Shown: positions 8,330 to 16,057 of the stretch, piece after piece | Layout: the number at the start of each line of letters is the position of its first letter | Position numbering within the stretch: position 1 is the first letter of the stretch | Assembly (NCBI RefSeq): GCF_006715085.1 | Contig: NZ_VFMM01000003.1 | Span: 868,001 to 932,000 of the forward strand | From: Kribbella jejuensis | GTDB lineage: Bacteria > Actinomycetota > Actinomycetes > Propionibacteriales > Kribbellaceae | Direction: 5' to 3' | DNA: 64,000 nt | The notes under the pieces: generated by a model | The model's input: the letters and a program-made list of their open reading frames with translations, nothing else | The model's database searches: none | What the model was told of the DNA's origin: nothing | Program-made: the position numbers and the translations under genes

Positions 8330-8802
8330 CGCGCCCGACCCACCGGATCTCCCGTCCGTCCCGCAGCCCCTCCGCAACGACCGGACCGCCCGCCGCCGGC
8401 CCGCCGCCGTAGGCCGCCGTGGCGCTCGGTGTTACCGGCCATCCGCCCGGCGCGTTACGCGATCAAACGGTCTCCCGCCGACCGACGCCAACTGATAGGA
8501 CCCGTTGCCTTGTGCAACCAGTTGACCCTGGACGCCACGCTGCCGACCGCCTACACGACCGACGGCCCGGAGTTCGGCTGGCACCGCTCCTCCCCCGCCC
8601 GGCAAAGCCGAGTGGCACTACGCCTGGACTGCAGGGACACCTGGCACCGCTCCTCCCCCGGCCACCGCCTACCCACCCAGGCCGCACCTGCACCGCAGCG
8701 ACACCTGCCTACCGATACGGCCCGCTGGACGAGATCGCGTAGTACGCCGGTCGCACCCGACCTTCGCGATCGAGGAGCTGAACTTCCGGATGGCACAATC
8801 CA
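8330..8802. other. 473-base intergenic stretch without a convincing gene
   Basis: Six-frame reading gives only compositionally biased ORFs with no recognisable family. The one structured element is a 20-base direct repeat described separately. The region separates a plus-strand glycosyltransferase from a minus-strand oxidoreductase, so both genes end into it. Confidence 0.5.
8578..8660. repeat. 20-base direct repeat, 63-base period
   Basis: CTGGCACCGCTCCTCCCCCG occurs identically at 8578-8597 and 8641-8660 in the non-coding stretch between convergent genes. The spacing equals 21 codons, but no plausible protein covers it. Confidence 0.7.
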
Positions 8803-9819
8803 TCACGGTCTGAGCGCAAGCTTCCCGACTGTTACGCCCGCCTCGAGCTCAGCGAGCACCTTCGGACCGTCGGCCAGGTCGTACACGGTCGGCGTCCCAG
8901 GCGGGTACACACCGACCTCGATCAGCCGCCGCAGCTCACCCATCGTCTCGGCGAACAACGCCGGCGCCTCGCGCATCGTCGTCGGCAGGTGCTGACCGAT
9001 CACCTGCACCGGATGCTTGAAGTTCAACTCGAGGTTGCTGACCACGGCCTCCCCACCAGCGGCCCCGATGACGATCACCTTTCCGGTCACCCGCCGCGCC
9101 AGCTCGACACTCCGGCGGAACATCTCGCCACCCACAGACTCGAGTACGACATCCACACCCCGCCCACCCGTCAGCCGCAGCACCTGCTGCGTGAAGTCGG
9201 CGTCGCGGTAGTGGATCACATGATCCGCCCCAAGCCGCCGTACCACCTCATGCTTGCCTACGGACGCCGTACCAATGACCGTCGCCCCGTAGTACTTGGC
9301 AATCCGCACCGCGGCCTGCCCCACCCCACCGGCCGCCGCATGCACCAACACAAAGTCCCGCGCCTTGACCCGCCCCAACCCCCACAACGAAACCAGCGCA
9401 GTAGCCCAGTTCAGAACCAGCCCCAACGCCTCCTCGTCCCTCCACCCGTCCGGCACCCGCACAACCTCATCCGCGCGCATCACCACAAACTCAGCAAACG
9501 CACCGGCCCCCGTCCCCACCACCCGCTCCCCAACCCAGCCCGCATCCACCCCATCCCCCACAGCAACCACTTCCCCCACAGCCTCAAACCCAGCCAAATA
9601 AGGCACCCGAGGCCCACCCTCATACGTTCCCCGCGCCTGCATCACATCCGCAAAATTCACCCCCGCCACCCCAACCCGCACCAACACTTCCCCCACCCCC
9701 ACAGACGGCACCCCAACCTCAACCACCCGCAACCCGGCAGCCCCCGTCAACTCCACCTGCTCCAACCCCCGCACAACCCACCCCTTCCCCACACCAACAG
9801 TTCGACCCCAACCATACAT
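8803..9819 (-). CDS. NADPH:quinone oxidoreductase / zinc-less medium-chain dehydrogenase
   Basis: A 338-residue MDR family protein: GroES-like N-terminal domain ('GVNFADVMQARGTY', 'GFEAVGEVVAVGDGV') and a Rossmann domain with 'VHAAAGGVGQAAVRIAKYYGATVIGT' (AxxGGVG NADPH motif). Zinc ligands of classical alcohol dehydrogenases are absent, as in QOR enzymes that reduce quinones or enones. ATG 9819 is chosen because GGAGG lies nine bases upstream; ATG 9834 has no site. The N-terminal half (9240-9819) uses G/T-ending codons, TTT and GGG heavily, whereas the C-terminal half is normal high-GC, a sharp change inside one gene. Confidence 0.85.
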   Translation of the reverse strand: MYGWGRTVGVGKGWVVRGLEQVELTGAAGLRVVEVGVPSVGVGEVLVRVGVAGVNFADVMQARGTYEGGPRVPYLAGFEAVGEVVAVGDGVDAGWVGERVVGTGAGAFAEFVVMRADEVVRVPDGWRDEEALGLVLNWATALVSLWGLGRVKARDFVLVHAAAGGVGQAAVRIAKYYGATVIGTASVGKHEVVRRLGADHVIHYRDADFTQQVLRLTGGRGVDVVLESVGGEMFRRSVELARRVTGKVIVIGAAGGEAVVSNLELNFKHPVQVIGQHLPTTMREAPALFAETMGELRRLIEVGVYPPGTPTVYDLADGPKVLAELEAGVTVGKLALRP

Positions 9820-9873
9820 CTGTTCGCCCTCCATCAAACACAACCTCGGACCACCGCCACCCGACCACCGACA

Positions 9874-9938
9874 CCGCACCCTCGACGCCGCACCCTCGAC
9901 GCCGCACCCTCGACGCCGCACCCTCGACGCCGCACCCC
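9874..9938. repeat. 14-bp tandem repeat, about 4.6 copies
   Basis: CCGCACCCTCGACG is repeated at 9874, 9888, 9902 and 9916, followed by a partial copy to 9938. The four full copies are identical. It lies just upstream of the oxidoreductase start, inside the C/A-rich tract. Confidence 0.9.
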
Positions 9939-9939
9939 T

Positions 9940-10770
9940 ACCCCGACCCAGCGAACGCGATCCGCGCGTGCCACCCGACCAATCGCCCACCTAGCCACTC
10001 CCCGACCAACCCACGCACGGCCAACAACCGCACGCCCGGCCACAACCCGAGCCCACCCGGTGACGCGAGGATCAATTGCCCCCGGCGAGTGAGCCGACCA
10101 GAATCAGCCGGCAACTGATCCCTGCGGCCAGACGCCTGTCGCAATCGGCGGCGATCACCCGTCAGCCCCAGTCGAGCACCGCCCGAAGCGACATGTTCCC
10201 GGGCAGAACACCAGCCCGGACGGTGCACCAGTCGACCACCACCACGGCGCTGGCAGGTGAGCCGTCCGCCCAACCGAAGCCCGGCCGGTAAGCCGAGCGG
10301 TCAACCGGCACCCGGCAGATCAACCGACCGGCCAACCTGCGCCAGGAGCCGAGCGGCCAACCCGGGCCCGGCAGATGAGTCGACGGGCCTCCCGGGCCTG
10401 GCGCGTGTGTTGACCAATCGGCCCAGGCCTCACAGGTGAGCCGCAGGCCAACCCGAGCCCGGTGAGCTGACTGGCCAACCGCGGCGGGCCGACCGCCCGA
10501 CCCGAGCCCGGCCGGGTGAGCCGACCGGCCAACCCGGGCAAGGCCGATGAGCAAAGGCCCGACTCAACCCCGGCAGATGGCTGACCCATGCCTGGGTGAG
10601 CTGACCGGCCGACCCACGGCTGGTGGGCCGATCGGCCCGAGCCCGGCAGCTGAGCCGACCCGAGCCCGGTGGCTGACCGCCGAACCCGCGCGTGCCGGGT
10701 GAGCCGACCGGGCAACCCAAGCCCGGCAGGCGAGCTAATTGCCCAACCCCACGCCCGGCAAGTGAGTAGA
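9940..10770. repeat. Non-coding degenerate repeat field next to the tRNA operon
   Basis: No supported gene lies here. From about 10240 onward a degenerate unit of roughly 30-35 bases recurs, with words such as GCCCGGC, GGTGAGCCGACCGGCCAACCCG and variants in more than ten decayed copies. It gives spurious overlapping ORFs on the minus strand with repeating Gly-Arg-Ser-Ala patterns. The field abuts the inverted tRNA-operon copy at 10771. Confidence 0.65.
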
Positions 10771-10873
10771 CCGCCCAACCCGCGCAACGAGCCGAGCGAA
10801 GCGACGGCGCAAGGGGGTGCGGGTGGCGAAGCTCCCCGCGACGCGGCAAGCGAAGCGTAGCTGCAGAAATGGC

Positions 10874-10920
10874 GAGGGCGACGTGGTCGGCGCACTTGGT
10901 GCGCGACGCACGTCGCCCTC
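10874..10920 (-). terminator. Terminator-like hairpin after tRNA-Val(GAC), left copy
   Basis: GAGGGCGACGTG (10874-10885) pairs perfectly with CACGTCGCCCTC (10909-10920), with an inner GCGCAC/GTGCGC stem. No U-tract follows, as is usual in this group; the downstream bases read CATTTCTGC on the transcribed strand. Confidence 0.75.
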
Positions 10921-10927
10921 GTTCGGG

Positions 10928-10999
10928 TGGACGATACTGGGATCGAACCAGTGACCTCTTCCGTGTCAGGGAAGCGCGCTACCGCTGCGCCAATCGTCC
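10928..10999 (-). tRNA. tRNA-Val (anticodon GAC), left copy
   Basis: A 72-base cloverleaf: acceptor GGACGAT pairs with ATCGTCC, D-arm GCGC-AGCGGTA-GCGC, anticodon stem CTTCC/GGAAG with loop CTGACAC giving GAC, and a T-arm with TTCGATC. CCA is not encoded. The sequence is identical to the tRNA at 20661-20732. Confidence 0.95.
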
Positions 11000-11030
11000 G
11001 TCCGGAACACTCAACCACGTGAGGTTCCCG

Positions 11031-11101
11031 AGGTGGAGACGGGATTCGAACCCGTGTACACGGCTTTGCAGGCCGTTGCCTCGCCTCTCGGCCACTCCAC
11101 C
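11031..11101 (-). tRNA. tRNA-Cys (anticodon GCA), left copy
   Basis: A 71-base cloverleaf: acceptor GGTGGAG/CTCCACC, anticodon stem ACGGC/GCCGT with loop CTGCAAA (GCA), and T-loop TTCGAAT. CCA is not encoded. It is identical to the copy at 20558-20628. Confidence 0.95.
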
Positions 11102-11150
11102 ACTGAGGCTGTTCGACATCTGAGGACGGTGGCCTGCCGAACCCTCTCCG

Positions 11151-11223
11151 AGCGGACGACCGGGTTCGAACCGGCGACCTCAACCTTGGCAAGGTTGCGC
11201 TCTACCAACTGAGCTACGTCCGC
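11151..11223 (-). tRNA. tRNA-Gly (anticodon GCC), left copy
   Basis: A 73-base cloverleaf: acceptor GCGGACG/CGTCCGC, D-loop AGCTCAGTTGGTAGAGC, anticodon stem CAACC/GGTTG with loop TTGCCAA (GCC), and T-loop TTCGAAC. It is first in the operon and identical to 20461-20533. Confidence 0.95.
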
Positions 11224-11261
11224 ATTGCGCCCGGGTTTTCATGTCCCCCGGCGCGAGAAGA

Positions 11262-11289
11262 ACATTAGCCCATCTCCGCCCGAGTTCAA
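11262..11289 (-). promoter_or_regulatory. Promoter of the left tRNA operon
   Basis: On the minus strand a -35 TTGAAC (11284-11289) and a -10 TAATGT (11262-11267) are separated by 16 bases. The sequence around them (GTTTTT before the -35, TGTTCT and CTCGC after the -10) matches the promoter of the right copy. Confidence 0.7.
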
Positions 11290-11398
11290 AAACGGGGGTC
11301 CCCGGTACGTCGACGTACCGTCATCAACCGGTCACCTCGGACGGCCCGCGCGAGGCCGGATCGCCTGCGCACTAAGGTGTTCCCGGAAGGAGCACCAC

Positions 11399-12217
11399 AT
11401 GCGTATCTGGCTCAACGGCGCCCTGCTGGACGGCGCGGCGACGGTCTCGCCGCTGGACCATGGGCTGACCACGGGTGACGGCGTCTTCGAGACGATCAAG
11501 ATCGAGAACGGTCAGCCGTTCGCGGTACGCCGGCACCTTGACCGGCTGGTCCGTTCGGCGGTCGGGCTCGGCCTGCCGGCGCCGGACGTCGCCGCGATCG
11601 AGGACGGCATCGCGACGATCGTCGCGGCGGATCCGGCGATCCCGTTCGGCCGGCTGCGGATCACGTACACCGGCGGCGTGTCGCCCCTCTCCTCCGACCG
11701 CGGCACGGACGGCCCGACGATCGTCGTCGCGACGCAGGAGATCAAGCGACCGTCCCCGACGTCCGCGATCGTCACGGTCCCGTGGGTCCGCAACGAACGC
11801 AGCGCGGTCGCCGGCCTGAAGACGACGTCGTACGCCGAGAACGTCCGCGCGCTCGCCTACGCCAAGGAGCGTGGCGGCAGCGAAGCGATCTTCGCCAACA
11901 CCGTCGGCCAACTGTGCGAGGGCACGGGCTCGAACATCTTCTGCGTGTACGACGGTGAACTGGTCACGCCAACACTCGAGTCAGGCGCACTGGCCGGGGT
12001 AACGCGCGCGCTGGTACTGGAATGGTTCGGCGGCAGCGAACGCGACGTACCGCTGGAGCACCTCTACGAAGCCGAGGAGATCTTCCTCACATCCACCACC
12101 CGCGACATCCAAGCCATCCACCGCGTAGACACCCGCACCCTCCCAGCCCCCGGCACGATCACCACCCAGGTAACCAAAATCTTCACCGAACACTCCGCCC
12201 AGAACCCCAACCCCTAA
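11399..12217 (+). CDS. pabC: Class IV aminotransferase, probable aminodeoxychorismate lyase
   Basis: This 272-residue fold-type IV PLP enzyme starts MRIWLNGALLDG, contains 'DHGLTTGDGVFET', the PLP-binding lysine in 'AGLKTTSYAENV' and 'CEGTGSNIFCVYDGELVTP'. Length and N terminus fit 4-amino-4-deoxychorismate lyase, which releases p-aminobenzoate for folate synthesis; branched-chain or D-amino-acid aminotransferases are alternatives. AAGGAG lies eight bases before ATG 11399. The last 150 bases switch to C/A-ending codons and the tract continues into the intergenic region. Confidence 0.82.
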   Translation: MRIWLNGALLDGAATVSPLDHGLTTGDGVFETIKIENGQPFAVRRHLDRLVRSAVGLGLPAPDVAAIEDGIATIVAADPAIPFGRLRITYTGGVSPLSSDRGTDGPTIVVATQEIKRPSPTSAIVTVPWVRNERSAVAGLKTTSYAENVRALAYAKERGGSEAIFANTVGQLCEGTGSNIFCVYDGELVTPTLESGALAGVTRALVLEWFGGSERDVPLEHLYEAEEIFLTSTTRDIQAIHRVDTRTLPAPGTITTQVTKIFTEHSAQNPNP

Positions 12218-12410
12218 GACCCGGACCCCACCCCATTTCGGGAGCCGCCCGGACCTCAGCCACTCACCAACGAACCCGGAGGCGAGCAGCCCACCCGCCC
12301 CACACGCGGACGACAGCCCTCCACTCCCCGCGCCCGACACCTCCACACAACCTTGATGAGTGCCCCACGTCCGCCCGACCTCGGAAGCCCACCCGCCCGG
12401 GCCGCGCCCC

Positions 12411-12437
12411 ACACCACCCACACCACCCACACCACCC
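12411..12437. repeat. 9-bp tandem repeat ACACCACCC, three copies
   Basis: Three identical copies of ACACCACCC lie at 12411, 12420 and 12429 in the C/A-rich part of the gap after pabC. Confidence 0.85.
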
Positions 12438-12507
12438 GGCACAACCATCACCCCAGGCCCGCCTGGCACGCCCATACGCCACCTACGGGTGAACCGGCGA
12501 CTCTTCG

Positions 12508-12529
12508 CGGGCAGATGCTCATCTGCCCG
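12508..12529 (+). terminator. Perfect hairpin downstream of pabC
   Basis: CGGGCAGATG (12508-12517) and CATCTGCCCG (12520-12529) are perfect inverted arms around two bases. It lies about 290 bases after the pabC stop, so the assignment as its terminator is tentative. Confidence 0.45.
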
Positions 12530-12870
12530 GATCGCCACGCCACCACAATCGCGTTCTCCGGGCAGCCATCCGTGACGCATCGCCGGACCGCACCGGTTGT
12601 GATGGCGTGGAGAACCGCACCGACCCTCGCCGGGCGTCGCCCGAGGAGCAACTCCCACGCAGCTCCCACCGCCCCGGCCCGGCGCGCGAAGGTCGCGCCG
12701 ACGGCGCGGCACGCTTGCCATCGGCGGATGCGGAGCGCCAGGCCACCACGATCGCGCCTCGCGGACACGCGCACGCGGGGCGCAGGCAGGCGCACGCGGG
12801 GCGCGGGCGGGCTGGGGCGAGTGTGGTGGCCTGCGGGTTCGCGCCGGCTGGTGGCCGAGAGTTCGGGTGG

Positions 12871-13437
12871 TTACTCGCCGGAGGCTTTGCGGCGTTCTCG
12901 GTAGGCGGCTACGTGGAGGCGGTTGCCGCAGGTGCGGGCGTCGCAGTAGCGCTTGGAGCGGTTGCGGGACAGGTCGATCAGGGCGTCGTCGCAGTCCGGC
13001 GCCTCGCAGCGGCGGAGGCGTTCGCGCTCGCCCGCCGAGATGACCTGGGCCAGCGCGATCCCGCACTCCACCGTGATCCGGCAGGCCAGCGACGCGCCCG
13101 CCCTCGAATAGTGGATGTGCCACGGATGCCCGTCGTGGTTGGTCAGCCGCGGAGTCGACGTACCGCGGGCGATGATCGCGTTGATCATCGTCGCCGCCTC
13201 CGCGTCGGAGTCGGTCGTGAACACGGGCGCGAACAGCGGCCGCAGGTCGCGGACCTCGGCCAGGTCCTTGTCCGACAGCGAGTCGACCGCGCTGAACTCC
13301 CGTTCCTGGACGAACTTCTCCAGTTCCTCGAGGGTCTCGAGCGAATCGACCTGGCTGTTCGGTCCGGGCATGGTGTTGACGAGCCGGACCAGCGTCCCGA
13401 GCGCCTGCTCGGTGTCGTGCGAGAAAGTCACAATCAC
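12871..13437 (-). CDS. CGNR zinc-finger domain protein (ABATE + CGNR)
   Basis: The 188-residue protein has an N-terminal ABATE-type stress-regulator fold and a C-terminal CGNR zinc finger. The latter shows 'RCEAPDCDDALIDLSRNRSKRYCDARTCGNRLHVAAYRERR', with cysteines at CxxxxC and CxxxxC and the CGNR signature. Such proteins are predicted DNA-binding transcriptional regulators in actinobacteria. GTG 13437 is only two bases from GGAG; the in-frame GTG at 13431 is eight bases away and may be the true start. It diverges from tRNA-Val(CAC). Confidence 0.85.
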   Translation of the reverse strand: MIVTFSHDTEQALGTLVRLVNTMPGPNSQVDSLETLEELEKFVQEREFSAVDSLSDKDLAEVRDLRPLFAPVFTTDSDAEAATMINAIIARGTSTPRLTNHDGHPWHIHYSRAGASLACRITVECGIALAQVISAGERERLRRCEAPDCDDALIDLSRNRSKRYCDARTCGNRLHVAAYRERRKASGE

Positions 13438-13488
13438 GTCTCCAACGCGACGGGGTCTCCGTCCTGCAGCAAGAGTAGCCCGGCCCGA

Positions 13489-13518
13489 TTAGATCGTCGC
13501 TTCATCATGCGCTATGGT
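13489..13518 (+). promoter_or_regulatory. Probable promoter of tRNA-Val(CAC)
   Basis: TTAGAT (13489-13494) and TATGGT (13513-13518) are separated by 18 bases, 41 bases before the tRNA. The hexamers match the actinobacterial housekeeping consensus only partly. Confidence 0.4.
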
Positions 13519-13558
13519 TTCACCCGCAACACCCCAACAGAAACACCAGCACCACGCT

Positions 13559-13630
13559 GGGCGATTGGCGCAGTGGTAGCGCGCTTCGTTCACACCGAAG
13601 AGGTCACTGGTTCGAACCCAGTATCGCCCA
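13559..13630 (+). tRNA. tRNA-Val (anticodon CAC)
   Basis: A 72-base cloverleaf: acceptor GGGCGAT/ATCGCCC, D-arm GCGC-AGTGGTA-GCGC, anticodon stem CTTCG/CGAAG with loop TTCACAC (CAC), and T-loop TTCGAAC. CCA is not encoded. It lies inside the segment bounded by the inverted tRNA operons and is followed by the same type of hairpin and tail as tRNA-Val(GAC). Confidence 0.95.
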
Positions 13631-13642
13631 CGACTGTTTACA

Positions 13643-13684
13643 GGCGACGTGTGTCGCGCACTTAGGTGCGCTGACCGCGTCGCC
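13643..13684 (+). terminator. Terminator-like hairpin after tRNA-Val(CAC)
   Basis: GGCGACG (13643-13649) pairs with CGTCGCC (13678-13684), with an inner GCGCAC/GTGCGC stem. It is followed by TTGTCATTTCTGCGGC, the same tail as in both tRNA-Val(GAC) copies. Confidence 0.7.
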
Positions 13685-13690
13685 CTTGTC

Positions 13691-13922
13691 ATTTCTGCGG
13701 CCCGCCCGCTCGCGGGTGTTGGGTTGGGCGGTTGGTTTCGGGGGCGGGGTGCGGCGCCGCGCGCTCGCGGGTGTGGGGTTCGGGGGCAGGGTGCGGGGCT
13801 GGGTGGAGGTGGCGGGTGTGGGGGGTGGGGCGAGCGGGAAAATGCGGGGGCTGAGGGGCTGACGGGGCGGGGGGTGGGTGCCAGAGTGGGGCGAGGTGTT
13901 GTTCGTGGACTCTGGAGGCGCC
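13691..13922. repeat. G/T-rich spacer with a 55-base-period direct repeat
   Basis: CGCTCGCGGGTGT occurs at 13707-13719 and 13762-13774, each followed within about 30 bases by a GGGGGC-rich stretch and GGTGCGG. The spacer is strongly G/T on the plus strand and has no gene. GGGTTGGGCGG at 13721-13731 is the distal end of the tRNA-Val tail shared with the two operon copies. Confidence 0.55.
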
Positions 13923-15380
13923 ATGTCCGGCTCTCGTTCGTCTTCGTCTTCTTCGGGGTTTTCGGCTCGGTCCAGTCGGCGGGTGTTCTTGGCCGGGTCG
14001 GGAGCTGTGGCTGCTGGTGCGGTTGGGGCGGCGTTGGTCGGGGGGCCGGTCGAAGCGGCCGGCGGGGCCCAGACGCTGGAGGCGGTGACGTTCGACCAGG
14101 ACTTGCGGCGGTTACTGCGGCAGGTTGATCCGCAGCGGATCGGGGCGACCATTCAACGGTTGACCGAGTTCGGCACCAGGCACACCTTGTCCAGTCAGAC
14201 CGACCCGGTGCGGGGTATCGGGGCGGCCACGGACTGGGTCGCGGCGCAGATGAATGCGATTGCCGCGACCTCGGGCGGCAGAATGACGGTGCAGCGGCAG
14301 TCGTTCGTTCAGCCGGTGTCGAGTCGGATCCCGATCCCGACCCAGATCACCAACGTCATCGCCACGTTGCGCGGGACCGCGTCGCCCGAGCGGTTTTATG
14401 TCGTCACCGGGCACCTCGACTCACGAGTGACCGACGTCATGGACTTCACCAGCGATGCGCCGGGGGCCGACGACGACGCGTCCGGTGTTGCGTGTGTGCT
14501 CGAGCTCGCCCGGGTGTTCGCGGCCCATCAGTTCCCCGGCACGATCGTCTTCGCCGCGGTCTCCGGCGAGGAGCAGGGGCTGTACGGGTCCAGCTTCATG
14601 GCGCAGCAGATGGCGGCCGCCGGCAACGACGTACAGGGCATGTTCAGCAACGACATCGTCGGGGCCAGCCACTCCTTCGACGGGCACAAACCCGACCCGT
14701 TCACGGTGCGGATGTTCCTCGAAGGCGTCCCGACCAACGTCACGGCGGCCCAGATCTCGCTGCTGCAGTCGACCGGCGGCGAGAACGACAGCCAGTCGCG
14801 TCAGCTCGGCCGTTTCGTTCGCTCGGTGGCGCCGTACAGCCTGACCGGCATGAACGTGAGGCTGATCTGGCGGCGGGACCGGTACCTGCGTGGCAGCGAC
14901 CACCTGTCCTTCCAGGGCCAGGGATACCCGGCCGCCCGATTCACCGAGCCGCGGGAGAACTTCAACCACGAGCACCAGGACGTCCGGGTGCAGGACGGCG
15001 TACAGCTCGGCGACCTGATCGAGTTCGTGGACTTCGACTACATCGCCCGGGTGACCAGAGTGAACGCGGCTGCACTCTGGGCCCTGGCCACGAATCCCGG
15101 TACGCCGAAGAACGCCCAGATCCACACGACTCCGCCCGGCACATTCTCCGGTACCAACCTCACAACGCTGTCGTGGAACGCCAACCCCGAACCGGACCTG
15201 GCGGGGTACGAGGTGGTGTTGCGGGAGACCACGGAGCCCGATTGGACCAGTGCGATTCCGGTCGGAAACGTCACCACGGCGACGCTCGACATCTCCAAGG
15301 ACAACGTGCAGATGGGCATCCGCGCGGTCGATCAGAACGGCAATCGGAGCCCGGCCGCATACCCACGCCCGGTGGCCTAA
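13923..15380 (+). CDS. Secreted M28-family metallopeptidase with C-terminal Fn3-like domain
   Basis: A 485-residue exported protein with a Tat-type signal (SRRVFLAGSGAVAAGA). The M28 zinc-peptidase motifs are present: 'VTGHLDSR', 'ADDDASG', 'SGEEQGLYGS', 'NDIVGAS' and 'GSDHLSFQGQGYPA'. These supply the two-zinc ligands and catalytic Glu expected of aminopeptidases. The last 85 residues form a fibronectin-III-like module ('TLSWNANPEPDLAGYEVVLRET'). GGAGG precedes ATG 13923. It would act outside the membrane on peptides. Its stop overlaps the convergent response regulator by four bases. Confidence 0.88.
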   Translation: MSGSRSSSSSSGFSARSSRRVFLAGSGAVAAGAVGAALVGGPVEAAGGAQTLEAVTFDQDLRRLLRQVDPQRIGATIQRLTEFGTRHTLSSQTDPVRGIGAATDWVAAQMNAIAATSGGRMTVQRQSFVQPVSSRIPIPTQITNVIATLRGTASPERFYVVTGHLDSRVTDVMDFTSDAPGADDDASGVACVLELARVFAAHQFPGTIVFAAVSGEEQGLYGSSFMAQQMAAAGNDVQGMFSNDIVGASHSFDGHKPDPFTVRMFLEGVPTNVTAAQISLLQSTGGENDSQSRQLGRFVRSVAPYSLTGMNVRLIWRRDRYLRGSDHLSFQGQGYPAARFTEPRENFNHEHQDVRVQDGVQLGDLIEFVDFDYIARVTRVNAAALWALATNPGTPKNAQIHTTPPGTFSGTNLTTLSWNANPEPDLAGYEVVLRETTEPDWTSAIPVGNVTTATLDISKDNVQMGIRAVDQNGNRSPAAYPRPVA

Positions 15381-16057
15381 CCGCCACCATCCAAGACCCG
15401 CCCGCCAGAACCAGCGAGCCCCCATTCGTAGGCCTGGATCACCACCTGGACCCGGTCGCGTACGCCGATCTTCTGCAGGATGCGCGCTACGTGGGTCTTG
15501 GTGGTGGCCTCGCTGATCACGAGGTGCGCGCAGATCTCGGTGTTGGACCGGCCCTTCACCAGGAGGTCGAAGACCTCGCGTTCGCGGGCGGTCAGGGACC
15601 GCAGCCGCAGGCTGCCCTCGCGGGAGGCTGAGCGCGGCGCGCGGACGAACTCCTCCACGACGGACCGCGTGACCGCGGGCGCGAGGATCGAATCGCCGGC
15701 CGCGATGATCCGAACCGCAGCCAGGAGTTCGGCGGCCGGCGCGTCCTTGAGCATGAAACCGCTGGCACCGGAGCGCAGCGCCTCGAACACGTAGTCGTCG
15801 AGGCCGAACGTGGTCAGGATCAGCACCCGGGTCGCCGTACCGGACGACGTGATCAGCCGGGTCGCCGAGATGCCGTCGAGGATCGGCATCCGGATGTCCA
15901 TCAGTACGACGTCCGGCCGCAACCGCGCCGCCAGCGCCGCCGCCTCGGAACCGTTGCCTGCTTCACCGACGACGTCGAACCCCTCCTCGTCCGCGATGAG
16001 TTTGTGCAGTCCGGCGCGCAGCAGCACCTGGTCGTCGGCGATCAGTACGCGGATCAT
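15377..16057 (-). CDS. NarL/FixJ-family response regulator
   Basis: A 226-residue regulator with receiver (MIRVLIADDQVLLRAG, Asp in 'VVLMDIRMPILDG', Lys in 'GFMLKDAP') and LuxR-type HTH ('LTAREREVFDLLVKGRSNTEICAHLVISEATTKTHV'). The start shares one base with the stop of the kinase gene, so the pair is co-translated. It is likely to control the divergent membrane-protein gene at 17301, by position only. Confidence 0.9.
   Translation of the reverse strand: MIRVLIADDQVLLRAGLHKLIADEEGFDVVGEAGNGSEAAALAARLRPDVVLMDIRMPILDGISATRLITSSGTATRVLILTTFGLDDYVFEALRSGASGFMLKDAPAAELLAAVRIIAAGDSILAPAVTRSVVEEFVRAPRSASREGSLRLRSLTAREREVFDLLVKGRSNTEICAHLVISEATTKTHVARILQKIGVRDRVQVVIQAYEWGLAGSGGRVLDGGG

Larger units (their letters stand above)
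10771..11293 (-). repeat. Left arm of a long inverted repeat: complete tRNA-Gly-Cys-Val operon
   Basis: On the minus strand this segment runs promoter, tRNA-Gly, tRNA-Cys, tRNA-Val, terminator hairpin, then a tail ending GGGTTGGGCGG (forward 10771-10781). The segment at 20391-20896 has the same order on the plus strand. The three tRNAs are identical, the spacers between Cys and Val are alike, and about 80 bases of tail after the hairpin are nearly identical. The arms therefore face outward across a 9-kb core and could support inversion. Confidence 0.85.
12218..12870. other. 653-base non-coding stretch, C/A-rich at its start
   Basis: No credible gene is seen on either strand. The first 250 bases are very poor in G on the plus strand. 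It contains a 9-base triplet repeat at 12411-12437 and a perfect hairpin at 12508-12529. A 21-base word (CGCCA, S, GCCACCAC, R, ATCGCG) recurs near 12534 and 12737. Confidence 0.5.

Noticed and set aside
8429..8995. A 188-codon plus-strand open frame in the gap before the quinone oxidoreductase
   Set aside because: No family resemblance, no ribosome site, and it runs antisense into the oxidoreductase coding sequence.
9874..9938. Possible CRISPR array from regularly repeated units
   Set aside because: Units are 14-bp head-to-tail without spacers, and no cas genes are in the window.
10320..11192. Long minus-strand open frames across the tRNA operon and repeat field
   Set aside because: They read through tRNA genes and degenerate repeats and show only repeating Gly-Arg-Ser-Ala patterns.
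12448..12795. Minus-strand open frame of 115 codons between pabC and the CGNR gene
   Set aside because: Arg/Ala/Gly-rich composition typical of high-GC shadow frames; no domain and no start signal.
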